Source: a virus. Taken from it: a DNA stretch of 51,024 nt. A model generated the notes under the pieces. The model made no database searches. It was not told where the DNA came from and was given only the letters and a program-made list of their open reading frames with translations. Made by a program: the position numbers and the translations under genes. The stretch spans positions 1 to 51,024 of IMG/VR virus record IMGVR_UViG_3300034013_000646; one strand, written 5' to 3'. This document shows, piece by piece, positions 13,004 to 22,340 of this stretch; the stretch's first letter is position 1; the number at the start of each line of letters is the position of its first letter.

Positions 13004-15958
13004 TTAGTTTCTAATTATTACGTTTAGTTTGTAAGTTTGCCCTGCCGTTAATGTGCCGTTTGCGCGTATTGTGTAACTACCTGTCGTTTGTGTATCTACA
13101 TAAAATTTTGTTATTTCGGACGCGGTTAATTGGTTGGCCGCTGAAAAAACAACCGTCGGGGCAACACTCCACGTGTTTGGAAAAGTTCGAGTGTAAATAA
13201 CCGCGTTTGCGGTTGGTGCTGTTCCAACCAATAGCGTTACCGTGTATGCCATTTCCGCCCCGCTATTTACTGTTATTGTAGGCGTTGTGCCTAGTGCGCC
13301 GCCCGCTGTTAAAGAAACGCTTTGCGAACTATTAAGAACGTGCCAGTTTGCGCTTGCCGTCCTTGTTTCTAGTCCAAACATACTACTATTGTACCTTAGC
13401 CATCTTAACGCGCTTGTGGGTCTGTTTCCTGTATTTCCGCTGCTTAGCGCTATTCCGTCAGTCGTGTTGTCCATATCAATCGAGGCCAATGGTGCTTCTT
13501 TATTTATGCCAAATTTTCCATCAGTTGTTATTGATAGCCCCGTTGATCCGCCGCCCAATTGCGCAAAAGGCTGCAACTTAAAACTGTTACCTTCCGATGA
13601 ATTGTCAATACCGTGAATCCATTTTGTAGTCGCACCTACCAAATTATATTGTACAGCCGGGTCGCCACCAGCCGCCGCCGTGTTTACCTGCAAAATAGTG
13701 CTACCTGTTCCGCTGTTTTCTAGTCTGTGTAGGTAGTTTGTCGTAGTTATGCCCGTTGTGTTGCCTGTCATATCAAGGCCATAAATAGTTTCACCAGCCG
13801 CCGCCGTTGCCGTTGTTTGTATTGTGCTTCCGAAACTTGGCAAAGTACCAGCGTTTACTTGTAACCCTACGCTTGTGCTATTGCCTGTTACATTTAAACG
13901 ACCCGAGCCTGGTGTTGCTGTGCCAACCGATAAATTTGTGCCGTCAAATGCAAAATTATTTGTTGCTGTAATTGCGTTCGTTCCGCTCCAATACGCTACT
14001 TTGTTTGCTATGCCTGTGCCGCCAACCGTTCCCGATGCGTTTAATATGCCGCCTGTTATGCTTAATCCTGTTCCTAATGCAATATCCCTACATATATTAT
14101 CCGAGCCAAACCCCGCTATCGTTGTGGCCGTGCCTGTTCGAGTTGAAACCTTTAAATTTCCGACAACATCTAACTTTGCGGTTGGGGTTACGCCTGTGCC
14201 TATGCCCACATTGCCGTTTAGTCCGTCAATGAACATTCTGAGCGTATTTGTCGGTGTTACGATATTTGGATCTGCAAAAAAGGCCAAGCCGCCTTGGTTG
14301 CCATTTTGCGCCCTGTCAACACCTGTAATAGAGCCAAAAATGTATCCTCCAATACCTTGAAAATCAATCCCCATATAGTTGGGCGACGTCGTTTCTCCCC
14401 CTAAATTATAATCAGAAAAAATACTCATTTTTAGCCCTTTTGCCGCGCTTCTGTAATGCAGTCCGTACGATGGCGAAGTGGTGCCTATACCTACGTTTCC
14501 CCCGTTAAAAAATGAGTTTGCGCCTGTTGAAAAACGTATCTTTTCAGAACCTGCATAGTCGTAAAAACTTGCATCGTTAACAGAGCCCGATTGACCGTAC
14601 CCGATGCGAAAAAGAAACCGAGCCCCATTTTCGCTAAAAACGTCAAATTCGCCTTGTTCGCCATCCGATGACGTTGAAGCAGCATAAAACAATGTACGCC
14701 CTGCGCCCCCAACCAAATTTTGAGTAACAAATCGTGATGTACGGAGTGAACTAGATGCTGAATTAAATTGATCTATTTGTAGGCCGTTTAAGCCCGTGCC
14801 AGCCGCCGCCGCGTATGTATGTACGCTGTTGTTTGGTGACGCTACCCCAATACCCAATCTAAAGTTTGACGGATCGTAATTTAGGCCAATATTTGATGCA
14901 ATTGTTTTTGTTCCTGTAAAATATGATACTTGTGTTGCTGCGCCTGTTCCTGTTATATCCCCTTGCGGAATAGCAACCGAACCGCCGCTCAAACTTAGAG
15001 ACAAATTAGGTGCAGAATATGAAAGTGTTTGTATCTCGTTTGTAGTACTTAAATCACCCGTGTTTGTAACCGTCACAACGCCCGCGCTACTTGCTACGCC
15101 TATACCAGTACCCGCCGCAACACCAACAACGGGCAAATTAACACCCATACCCGAACTTATGCCCAATGCCTGACCTGTTAATGACAAATTTTGTATTTCG
15201 TTAGCAGGGTTTGCGTCCGCGTCGTTAACATTCAAATTCAATGTGCCGCCGCCATTTGACAGGGTTATATTCCCAGCCGCACCCGTGGTACTGATAGTTT
15301 GGTTAATGTTAGGAGCAGTATTGGTTATTGTCAAATCAGTACCAGTGGCCGCTAAAGAAATAGATGTTCCAGCCACAAAGTTAACATCCGTACCCGTTGA
15401 ACTATTTAGCGTTACGGGCGAACTTGTACCTGTAAAAGATAAATTTGTGCCACCTGACGAAGCAGGTGAAGTAATAATGTATTTTTGTGTAAGTGTATCA
15501 AAAAATACCGTTGTGCCGCCCCTGCCTACAATCTTAATAGTGTCTAAGTAATTTATTGCGGTTGTACGTAAGCTATCCGATGCAAAAAATGAAAAGTCAA
15601 CATTTGCGCCCGCGCAAAAAGTAGAATCAATAAAACCTGAAATTGTAGAAAAACCCGTTTGGTTTAACGGTATGGTTATACGGTCGGGGTTTGTTCCGGT
15701 CTGCTCAATAAATTCAACTGAATTACCAGGGCGTAAACGGATTAAATACGGTTCATCTATCCACCTATTAAAAACACCTAATCGGTACACCATAAGGCCG
15801 TTAAAAGACCTGCTTTGAAAACTTGTACCGACGCAAATATCACAACTATCGCCTGTCATATTTGCATTGCTAAAACATTCAAATTCAAAAATAGGACTTT
15901 GAGCCTTTGCACTCAATCCTAAAAAAATGACTATTAATGTAGTTACTATAAATCTCAT
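13004..15958 (-). CDS. Large tail fibre / adhesin with signal peptide
   Basis: 984 residues. N-terminal signal peptide MRFIVTTLIVIFLGLSAKAQ, then a Cys-containing head region (residues 28-42, FSNANMTGDSCDICVGTSFQ). Then come long Gly/Ser/Thr/Asn-rich beta repeats with recurring NVGIGTxxP-type and TGTGxAxxVxYxxG modules, and a beta C-terminal domain (residues 890-984). This composition is that of long phage fibres in Bacteroidota phages. It sits directly after the baseplate-like gene (2 bp gap) in the host-recognition module. The signal peptide is unexpected for a virion part assembled in the cytoplasm. Confidence 0.75.
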   Translation of the reverse strand: MRFIVTTLIVIFLGLSAKAQSPIFEFECFSNANMTGDSCDICVGTSFQSRSFNGLMVYRLGVFNRWIDEPYLIRLRPGNSVEFIEQTGTNPDRITIPLNQTGFSTISGFIDSTFCAGANVDFSFFASDSLRTTAINYLDTIKIVGRGGTTVFFDTLTQKYIITSPASSGGTNLSFTGTSSPVTLNSSTGTDVNFVAGTSISLAATGTDLTITNTAPNINQTISTTGAAGNITLSNGGGTLNLNVNDADANPANEIQNLSLTGQALGISSGMGVNLPVVGVAAGTGIGVASSAGVVTVTNTGDLSTTNEIQTLSYSAPNLSLSLSGGSVAIPQGDITGTGAATQVSYFTGTKTIASNIGLNYDPSNFRLGIGVASPNNSVHTYAAAAGTGLNGLQIDQFNSASSSLRTSRFVTQNLVGGAGRTLFYAASTSSDGEQGEFDVFSENGARFLFRIGYGQSGSVNDASFYDYAGSEKIRFSTGANSFFNGGNVGIGTTSPSYGLHYRSAAKGLKMSIFSDYNLGGETTSPNYMGIDFQGIGGYIFGSITGVDRAQNGNQGGLAFFADPNIVTPTNTLRMFIDGLNGNVGIGTGVTPTAKLDVVGNLKVSTRTGTATTIAGFGSDNICRDIALGTGLSITGGILNASGTVGGTGIANKVAYWSGTNAITATNNFAFDGTNLSVGTATPGSGRLNVTGNSTSVGLQVNAGTLPSFGSTIQTTATAAAGETIYGLDMTGNTTGITTTNYLHRLENSGTGSTILQVNTAAAGGDPAVQYNLVGATTKWIHGIDNSSEGNSFKLQPFAQLGGGSTGLSITTDGKFGINKEAPLASIDMDNTTDGIALSSGNTGNRPTSALRWLRYNSSMFGLETRTASANWHVLNSSQSVSLTAGGALGTTPTITVNSGAEMAYTVTLLVGTAPTANAVIYTRTFPNTWSVAPTVVFSAANQLTASEITKFYVDTQTTGSYTIRANGTLTAGQTYKLNVIIRN

Positions 15959-15959
15959 T

Positions 15960-16583
15960 TTATACTATTGTTACTCGTTTTAAGAATCCAGGCAAACCCG
16001 CCGTGCTGCTTTCGTTGTGCCAAAACGGATCGTGATAAGATAGTCCGTCATCAATTGCGCTTTCGTCGCTGTCATACTCAGGTAGCAAATTTAATGCCTC
16101 GATAATTTGCGCGTCCGTTGGCGGTATGTATGCGTTTACATGTACCTCTATTGTAGTTTCAGGAACTTCGACAATTAAATCACTTTCGCCGCTCCAAAAA
16201 TTACCGCAACCGCCGCCGCAATCGGACGGCGTTGTACTTGCAAGCACAAAACAAAATTGAACAAATGCCCGTCGTTCGTCGTCTGTATCTGTTACCCACA
16301 AAGTGCCAAATACCTGCACATCACCGCGGCTATCAAACACAAGTGTATCGCCCTCAATGCCCAATAAAATAGAACCATTTGCCGCGCTAATTACCGTAAT
16401 ACCGTCACCTACCGATAAAGATTGAATAACAACGCCGCCCGCCGTAATAATATCCATATTAAAATCATAACCCGCAATATTTACAGGTAATGAATTTTGT
16501 GTGATAATTACAGGCAAAGGAATATCCGTACCCTGTAACGATCTTATTTTAACCTTTTGCGGTGCTATGTTTATAGTAGGCAT
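15960..16583 (-). CDS. Baseplate upper protein-like (BppU-like N-terminus)
   Basis: 207 residues from MPTINIAPQKVKIRSLQGTD. The first 120 residues resemble the N-terminal domain of BppU-type baseplate proteins: strand-rich, a GxxFxMDI segment (GYDFNMDIITAGG), then ITVISAANGSILLGIEGDTL. Two cysteine pairs (DCGGGCGNF) follow in the middle. A longer frame would start at 16619, inside the terminator hairpin, so the inner start is preferred. Probably connects fibres to the tail tip. Confidence 0.55.
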   Translation of the reverse strand: MPTINIAPQKVKIRSLQGTDIPLPVIITQNSLPVNIAGYDFNMDIITAGGVVIQSLSVGDGITVISAANGSILLGIEGDTLVFDSRGDVQVFGTLWVTDTDDERRAFVQFCFVLASTTPSDCGGGCGNFWSGESDLIVEVPETTIEVHVNAYIPPTDAQIIEALNLLPEYDSDESAIDDGLSYHDPFWHNESSTAGLPGFLKRVTIV

Positions 16584-16605
16584 ACTGGTATTTTTAAAGC
16601 AAAAA

Positions 16606-16639
16606 CCCCCGAACCCCAAAAAGCAATGAGGCGCGGGGG
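16606..16639 (-). terminator. Intrinsic terminator between head and fibre modules
   Basis: On the minus strand CCCCCG (16634-16639) pairs with CGGGGG (16606-16611) around a 22-nt loop, followed by TTTTTGCTTT. It lies 29 bp past the stop of the gene at 16668. The loop is long, so it may be partial and allow readthrough. Confidence 0.55.
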
Positions 16640-16667
16640 AGCAATGAACTACATTTTTTTATCCTAA

Positions 16668-17375
16668 TTAGGCAGCAACAAAATCAACGCGGCAATTTGT
16701 CGGTGATAATAGCGTACCAGTCCATCTAATGTCGCTTTCTTGCGCCGCTGTGATAGTCACGGTGTAAAGCGTAGATGTAGATGAACCCGTTGAGGTTGTA
16801 ACAACTGTCGCGTGGCGAACCGCTCCTGCTGTAAGTGCAGCCGTTACGCTTGTAGTTATTTGGCTGGTAGTAGTAGTACCAGGCACAATGTCAATAATTG
16901 CAGTAGTTACACCGTTTGCAGTTACTGACTGACCAGTCAACGCGCCAAAAGCAGATCGCACATAAGTACATACGCCCTCTTGTACACAAGTTTTTGTAAA
17001 TGCAGCCGCACCTCCCGACGCTGTAAGGCTTACCAACTCTACGTCTGAGTAAGACGTAACTACAAAGTTTGTGCTTACTGCTGCAATTGTAAGGCTTTCT
17101 AACCCGTCTGCATAATCTTCGTAACCGTTTGCCGCAAGTGCTGCAATAACAGCCGCCTTGACAGCCGCCGCACCGGACACCGCCGCAAAAGTTAGTGTTT
17201 GATTATTGCCGTCCCGGTCTTTGATAATCAAGCCCGTGACGGTGTTGGCCGCGACATATGTTGCTACATATTTGCACATCGTAGTGCCGTCGCCGCAGCA
17301 TGGAGAGTCTGATTCGTGAATTTTTATGGTATTATCCGCGTTTTGGTCTGCGACCAATAAAGTCTTAAAACTCAT
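16668..17375 (-). CDS. Structural protein, possible decoration or tail protein
   Basis: 235 residues, very rich in Ala, Thr, Val and Ser. N-terminal CCxDGTTMC cluster (residues 25-34: PCCGDGTTMCKYVAT), then two similar beta halves with TLTF/TVTI strands. No signal peptide. Codon and residue make-up suits an abundant virion protein. It could be a capsid decoration protein or the major tail tube, which I cannot place elsewhere. Located at the end of the head module, just before a terminator. Confidence 0.5.
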   Translation of the reverse strand: MSFKTLLVADQNADNTIKIHESDSPCCGDGTTMCKYVATYVAANTVTGLIIKDRDGNNQTLTFAAVSGAAAVKAAVIAALAANGYEDYADGLESLTIAAVSTNFVVTSYSDVELVSLTASGGAAAFTKTCVQEGVCTYVRSAFGALTGQSVTANGVTTAIIDIVPGTTTTSQITTSVTAALTAGAVRHATVVTTSTGSSTSTLYTVTITAAQESDIRWTGTLLSPTNCRVDFVAA

Positions 17376-17387
17376 ATTATTACTTTT

Positions 17388-17693
17388 TTAGTTTGTTATG
17401 ATTAACGGCAAACCGTCGATTTCTCTATATTTGTTTGCTATTTCAGCGTCGTTCCATTTACCAATCGGGCAATGCGTCACTTCATAGCGCAATTTTTTAG
17501 GATTAAGATTTATTTCGCACTCCGTTTTTACTTCTAGGTAGCACCCGCAATCTTTACACTTTAGGTTTTTAGCATTAAAGTTATCGCAACCCCTACAAAT
17601 TTGCATCCTGTTTTCTGAAACCTCAATACTAACCTTTTTTGTTTCTAGTGCCGCCTTTGCTCCTGCTTTTAATAGTTCATTAATTAAATTCAT
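17388..17693 (-). CDS. Small zinc-ribbon protein in the head module
   Basis: 101 residues from MNLINELLKAGAKAALETKK. Two CxxC knuckles (CRGCDNFNAKNLKCKDCGCY) plus later Cys (TEC, THC) point to a zinc-binding domain. The frame is open further upstream to 17831, but the ATG at 17693 makes an exact ATGA overlap with the upstream stop and avoids a 142-bp overlap, so it is chosen. Small Cys-rich proteins of this type occur near phage head genes; the role is not known. Confidence 0.65.
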   Translation of the reverse strand: MNLINELLKAGAKAALETKKVSIEVSENRMQICRGCDNFNAKNLKCKDCGCYLEVKTECEINLNPKKLRYEVTHCPIGKWNDAEIANKYREIDGLPLIITN

Positions 17694-18364
17694 GTCCAAT
17701 CTGTATTTATTACCGTTGCGCCTTTTCTGAAATTCCAACGCCGTGACGTTTTGCCCGTTGTTTTGCATCCGTTTGTAGTACAAATAAAAGGCAAAGGCAG
17801 GTTGTTTGTAGCCGCCGTATTTTCCAGCCACTCAATCATGTTTGTGGTTGTGCGCTCAATGTCTTTTTGAATGTCACCCCTAAACCGTTGTATTTCATCC
17901 ATTTTGCCTGACCTAAACCCTGTTCCGTCCCCGGTGTTTGGCGTTACGCCGCCGCTTGTTACTCGCAAAGTTGTGCGTGCTAAAGTAGCATCAAAGACCT
18001 TCATCGCTAAAATGTTTACTAAATACACGTCCCACAATTCGTTGCAATCCACGTCTGTAAACATTTGAAATTCGCTCCAATCGTCGTTGTAACTTGGCTC
18101 TGTTGCGTTATTGTCGTTTAACGATGTGAACAATGTGCCGTAATAGTCCACCGTATCACCATCCATGTACACGTCCGATTTATTCCATGGCACTACGTCC
18201 GACGGTACGGGCGTTAATTTCGTTTTTAGATAGTCCCATAAATCCGAACCTAAGCACGTGCGTACAAATTCCTGTTCAATTTGCGGAATTAGTTTGCAAA
18301 ATAGCGCGGTAGGATAGTCCCTGCTTGCGCCGCTGTTAATTAGAACTTGAAACGGGGTTATCAT
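17690..18364 (-). CDS. Head-tail connector-like protein
   Basis: 224 residues. Follows the portal gene directly (overlap 29 bp) and has the start (MITPFQVLINSGASRDYPTA), the helical bundle and the length expected of head-completion adaptors in Bacteroidota phages (DUF6712-like, by memory). Residues 40-100 are acidic and Tyr/Trp-rich. Position after portal is the main support. Confidence 0.5.
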   Translation of the reverse strand: MITPFQVLINSGASRDYPTALFCKLIPQIEQEFVRTCLGSDLWDYLKTKLTPVPSDVVPWNKSDVYMDGDTVDYYGTLFTSLNDNNATEPSYNDDWSEFQMFTDVDCNELWDVYLVNILAMKVFDATLARTTLRVTSGGVTPNTGDGTGFRSGKMDEIQRFRGDIQKDIERTTTNMIEWLENTAATNNLPLPFICTTNGCKTTGKTSRRWNFRKGATVINTDWT

Positions 18365-19730
18365 TGCTTTGTGTGTTATCTACTCCTGTTTGTTGCATTT
18401 TGAAAAGATCAATCATGCTTTGTATTGGATTATCAAATGTAATTGAATACCTTTTCATATCTTGCATGTTTAAAATGTCCCAACCTGCATTAATAATTTG
18501 ATTCGTAAACGTTACAATAGTTTCTCTAAGGCTGTTTATTGTCGGCTCTACATTTGTAAGGTAGTCCATCAAATAGGCGTTATCTGAAAAACCGTTAGAT
18601 GATTCTTTGCCTATAAAACGGGGTGTTACTTGGTGCGCTCTTGTTATGTGTCCAATCGCTATTTCGCCCGTAACGTCGTACCAATTTTCCGCCGTGTTCG
18701 GTTTTACTTGAAAAACAAACATTTCACCTGACCCGTATGGCCGCTCCGTAATTAGTACGCTTTGCGGCTTATCTGCTTTCATCGAAAAGTTATGCTCAAA
18801 TCTATGTGCAAAATCTTCAAATCCAGCACCTTGCGCGCCCTCGTTATCAATTGCGTCCGATTCCTGACCGCCCTCAACTTCAATAATCAATTGCCCCGAA
18901 AAGTTGCCCGCCGCTTGCTTTGTAAGGTAGATGCTATCTTGCACCTCTCTATAAGCGTACACCGTCCCGTTTTCAGATTTTGGCCGCCCGTGGTAGTCAA
19001 GTTCACCCGATTTTAAAACAAACATTGTGCGGCTTACACCGTTTTCATCTGCTGTAAATTCCGGGTATCCTGTCACTAATCGAGGCGGGTTTTTCCTTAA
19101 ATATTCATCGCTCCATTTTTTAGAAACGCCGTATATTTTATACTCAGTATCTGTTTTTGCGGGTAAAACGTGTTTTTCTTTATGTACGTTTATATTTATG
19201 CGTGTTTGTCCGTTTACTGTTGCATACGACAATTCAACATAAGCCTCACCTACCGACTGATAAAAGGTACTTATTAAAGCGTGTGCGTTTTGTAGTCCTT
19301 GCTCAAACGTAAAAAAAGTATCTACGTTAGTAGAGTACACAATTTGCTCTTGTAAAGAAACCTCGGTGCTTTCAGTAGGCAAATTCCAAACAGGATTAAC
19401 CGCGTTTATAATTTTTGTCCGACCTCCGACCGCATACTCCGTCTTTTTAGAAATACAAGTGCCGTGTGTTGGGCTTAGTTTTCTAAGCATCATAAACAGG
19501 TCTAACAATCCGTGTGAACTGTTTAACATAGAACCAGCATAGGGAACAAACGGCCATTTTTTGAAAAAATCACCTAACTCCTTACTGTCTGTTACCTCGG
19601 ATTCAAGCGGATTTCTAATGTCAAACATAGACATAGATCGCGTGCCGCTCCTGCGTCCCCACAATTCTTTTTTAGGATTAGTCGGGGTGTGTTCACCGCA
19701 ACAATCTATGTCTATTGTTCTTTCACTCAT
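18336..19730 (-). CDS. Portal protein
   Basis: 464 residues. The pattern LSPTHGTCISKKTEYAVGG (about 85-103), SVGEAYVELSYA (about 167-178) and the later REVQDSIYLTK / MKADKPQSVLITERPYGSG / ITRAHQVTPRFIG block match the conserved core of phage portal proteins (PBSX-type). The portal forms the dodecameric DNA gate at one capsid vertex. A cysteine pair near the start (DIDCCGEH) is shared with other virion proteins here. It lies after the capsid gene rather than directly after the terminase, which is unusual. Confidence 0.75.
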   Translation of the reverse strand: MSERTIDIDCCGEHTPTNPKKELWGRRSGTRSMSMFDIRNPLESEVTDSKELGDFFKKWPFVPYAGSMLNSSHGLLDLFMMLRKLSPTHGTCISKKTEYAVGGRTKIINAVNPVWNLPTESTEVSLQEQIVYSTNVDTFFTFEQGLQNAHALISTFYQSVGEAYVELSYATVNGQTRININVHKEKHVLPAKTDTEYKIYGVSKKWSDEYLRKNPPRLVTGYPEFTADENGVSRTMFVLKSGELDYHGRPKSENGTVYAYREVQDSIYLTKQAAGNFSGQLIIEVEGGQESDAIDNEGAQGAGFEDFAHRFEHNFSMKADKPQSVLITERPYGSGEMFVFQVKPNTAENWYDVTGEIAIGHITRAHQVTPRFIGKESSNGFSDNAYLMDYLTNVEPTINSLRETIVTFTNQIINAGWDILNMQDMKRYSITFDNPIQSMIDLFKMQQTGVDNTQSNDNPVSSSN

Positions 19731-19969
19731 TATTTGCTATTTTCCGCTGCTACTGATTCGATTATAAACGGGTGACCTTGCTTAAAAAGATATGCAAAGT
19801 CTGCTTGCGTTGCCGCCTTTGCGATTCTTTTAGTTGGCGGCGCGTCTGCTGTGCCTGGTATTTCTACACTAACATCTGTACCCATTAAATTAACAGGCTT
19901 ACCCGCTTCATTAAGGGAAATAGACACCGGAAACATTACCAAAACTTCGTTCTTTACTTCGTACTTCAT
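19730..19969 (-). CDS. Small hypothetical head-module protein
   Basis: 79 residues: strand-rich N-terminus (KNEVLVMFPVSISLNEAG), a flexible centre (GTADAPPTKR) and a helical end. One-base overlap (TAATG) with the portal gene implies coupled translation. Function unknown. Confidence 0.55.
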   Translation of the reverse strand: MKYEVKNEVLVMFPVSISLNEAGKPVNLMGTDVSVEIPGTADAPPTKRIAKAATQADFAYLFKQGHPFIIESVAAENSK

Positions 19970-19970
19970 A

Positions 19971-20525
19971 TTACAGTGCTAAAATTGCGGAATCGGTTAA
20001 TGATGTTGCTGGCGCAAGTGAAAAGGTTGTTCCCTCTATAAGCATTTCCAAACGCGCTTGGTTTGCGCCCGTGTCCGACATTGCAGACGGGATAACCCGC
20101 GTATCTGTTTTGCTGCCTACAAAACCACCGACGGCGGTTGCGTCGATCTCAATGCCTTGCACAAAACGAGTACCGTTGTTAAGTACGTGTATAACTACGA
20201 CGTTACAACAATCCTTCATGTTATTTGCGGCAATTGTGTACGCGCTTGACAGTCCTTTAAATTTAAGGAATGCGGTTTGTGTTGCAATATATGGCGCGCC
20301 CGCGTTTGCGCGTGCGCCAACTTGGTTAAAGTAGGCCGTGTCGTCTTTGTCATATGCAAGTGCTTTCCAAAGACCTGTTGAGGCCATTGTTAGACCCGAA
20401 ATAACGCCCGACGTAAGGGTAACGGCTGTAATATCTGCAAGGTTACAAATGAACGAACGAGCAATACCGCCGCCGTCATTTGTACACGTTGCTACGCTAT
20501 TTAAAGCGGCTAATGAACAAGGCAT
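19971..20525 (-). CDS. Virion structural protein, possible tail tube or decoration
   Basis: 184 residues, Ala/Thr/Ser-rich and mostly beta. An N-terminal segment (GIARSFICNLADITAVTLTS) and a central DCCNVV cysteine pair are visible. It follows the major capsid gene by 32 bp. The composition suits a copious virion protein. I cannot tell a tail-tube protein from a head decoration protein by sequence alone. Confidence 0.5.
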   Translation of the reverse strand: MPCSLAALNSVATCTNDGGGIARSFICNLADITAVTLTSGVISGLTMASTGLWKALAYDKDDTAYFNQVGARANAGAPYIATQTAFLKFKGLSSAYTIAANNMKDCCNVVVIHVLNNGTRFVQGIEIDATAVGGFVGSKTDTRVIPSAMSDTGANQARLEMLIEGTTFSLAPATSLTDSAILAL

Positions 20526-20557
20526 ATTTTTCTTTTTTAATAGTTAAAGGTTAAGCC

Positions 20558-21778
20558 TTAGGCCGGAACGGGACGTAAAATATGTGATGCCATTACGCAC
20601 ATTTTAGGGTCTGCAATTGCCGCGCCCCAACGGAATGTAGTCGACATAAACACTTTTCCTTTATCCTCGAGGCTTGTTGACTGTTGAACAACCAATCCAG
20701 CACCCGAAAACAAGCGGTTTGAAACATCTTCCACGTTTGAAAGTACACCCCATGAACCAGGTGTTACAATTGCAGCGCGGTGCGACTTAACGCCCGTAAT
20801 TGCGTCAAACTCGGTGTTAGCCTCCCATGTAATAACAGGCAACCCTTCCCACTCCATTACGTTTTTAGATATGCGTGTTGTGCCGTCCGACATTTCGATC
20901 AAGTAACGGTACGCCAACTCATTAGTTGGAGCCATATCCTTAATATACTTTTTGTAGGCGTTAAATTCAGCAGTTGTAACCAAAATTACAGGCTTTAACA
21001 TACGCCCGTCAACATTTACGCCGCGATTGATAGCGATTTTCAACTCGGGCGAAGCAGCATCAACAAGTGCTTCAAAAAGTTCTGTAATATCGCCAACATA
21101 TTTATCCGTTGCAATATCAATACCGCTTGCACCTGTTGAGATAACTAGATTGTAGTACTGATTGTATAGGTCATCTTCTTTGAGCGCGTCCAATTGCGTA
21201 ACTAAACCGCCGCAATCGCCGGACATTTGCTGACCGTAATAGTCGACCCATTCTTGCGTATCAACTGCATAAGTTCCAGTAGTGTTCACCTGCTCGATAA
21301 TAGGGTGGTTTGCGAAGTTGTAAAGGCTAAAGAATGAATTACCTAAACCTAGGTAAATACGCTCTAACATTAGACCTAAAACCTGTTGCGCCTCTGCACT
21401 ATCTGTCAAAGGTGTTTGACTGCCTGGTGTAAATAAACGCTCAAAACAAGTGCCATAGAAAGCGTCCGGACATTGTTCTCCGTCATACTCTACCGGACAC
21501 GTCGGGAACTCGGAAATATTCAAACGAACGCCGCCTTTAGGATTCCATGTACAACCGTTTGAACGTGCGCCCAATAGGTGTTTTGGTGTTGTAAAGGAAG
21601 CAAAACGCCCCTTTAAATCGCGTCCTAAATTGACTTCCGCGTAGAGACCTAAGTCCCTCGCATCTTGGTCAAGATTTTTAACCGCAAAGTTTTGAAAAAA
21701 GCGCAACGCGCTTTCGGTTTGTAGTGTAATTTGTGGGCCACTAGCCGACGTAATACTGAAACCTCCTTCAAGTATCAT
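20558..21778 (-). CDS. Major capsid protein
   Basis: 406 residues from MILEGGFSITSASGP. An in-frame start 15 codons earlier would begin with a basic, non-conserved stretch inside the spacer, so this start is preferred. Placement directly after protease and scaffold genes, length and mixed alpha/beta composition fit an HK97-fold major capsid protein. Features include a long N-terminal region (QTESALRFFQNFAVKNLDQD) and a C-terminal block (TTFRWGAAIADPKMCVMASH). I cannot confirm the fold from sequence alone, but no other gene here fits the role. Confidence 0.7.
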   Translation of the reverse strand: MILEGGFSITSASGPQITLQTESALRFFQNFAVKNLDQDARDLGLYAEVNLGRDLKGRFASFTTPKHLLGARSNGCTWNPKGGVRLNISEFPTCPVEYDGEQCPDAFYGTCFERLFTPGSQTPLTDSAEAQQVLGLMLERIYLGLGNSFFSLYNFANHPIIEQVNTTGTYAVDTQEWVDYYGQQMSGDCGGLVTQLDALKEDDLYNQYYNLVISTGASGIDIATDKYVGDITELFEALVDAASPELKIAINRGVNVDGRMLKPVILVTTAEFNAYKKYIKDMAPTNELAYRYLIEMSDGTTRISKNVMEWEGLPVITWEANTEFDAITGVKSHRAAIVTPGSWGVLSNVEDVSNRLFSGAGLVVQQSTSLEDKGKVFMSTTFRWGAAIADPKMCVMASHILRPVPA

Positions 21779-21800
21779 AGTTATTTCTTTTTTAAAGTTA

Positions 21801-22331
21801 TTAGTTAGTTGCCTTTTGTGCAATATTCAAATGTTTAGCCAAACGGCTGTCTAAAATAGGGACTATTTTGCTTTGCGTTTGGTCTGCTTCTTTGAGTGCC
21901 GGCACGGGCGCATCTTCCTGTTTTGGGATTCCAGTACCTGCTTTTAGGCTTGCAATTGTAGCAGACAAAGAGGCAATTTGCGTACTGTGCGATTTATTAG
22001 CAGTTTCAATTTGAGCGGTCAAAGCGGCAATGCTTTCATCGCGGTTGTTTATTTCCGTTTGTGATGCCGTAATTTGATCCGTCATTGACTGTATAGTCGT
22101 GTCACGGTCTGCAAGTTGCTGCGTAAGATCGTCAAGGTTTGCCTGAAAACCGTTTAGGCGTTCGGTCATTTGTTCGACCTGTGCCGTAAGTGCGTCAACA
22201 CCCGCGCTGCTCAAAATTTCGGGCAACGTTTGTTTTTGCTCCGAAAGAATATTATCAATTTCGGCCTCAGTCGCTTCCGGCTTTCCGAAAAATTGGCGTA
22301 AGCCGCTTAAAATAGAATCGTAAAATTTCAT
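21801..22331 (-). CDS. Scaffold-like coiled-coil protein
   Basis: 176 residues. Residues 30-130 are a long heptad-like coiled coil rich in Gln, Thr and Ala (LTAQVEQMTERLNGFQANLD, QIETANKSHSTQIASLSATI). The C-terminus is basic. Between the prohead protease and the capsid gene this is the usual place and form of a scaffolding protein that guides procapsid assembly and is then removed. Confidence 0.7.
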   Translation of the reverse strand: MKFYDSILSGLRQFFGKPEATEAEIDNILSEQKQTLPEILSSAGVDALTAQVEQMTERLNGFQANLDDLTQQLADRDTTIQSMTDQITASQTEINNRDESIAALTAQIETANKSHSTQIASLSATIASLKAGTGIPKQEDAPVPALKEADQTQSKIVPILDSRLAKHLNIAQKATN

Positions 22332-22340
22332 ACTGTTGTA

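Noticed and set aside
13824-14360. Forward ORF of 178 codons within the fibre gene
   Set aside because: Pro/Val-rich antisense frame produced by the Gly/Thr repeats of the fibre. No start signal or neighbour supports it.
17694-17831. Longer N-terminus for the zinc-ribbon gene
   Set aside because: It overlaps the connector gene by 142 bp, whereas the ATG at 17693 gives an exact ATGA overlap.
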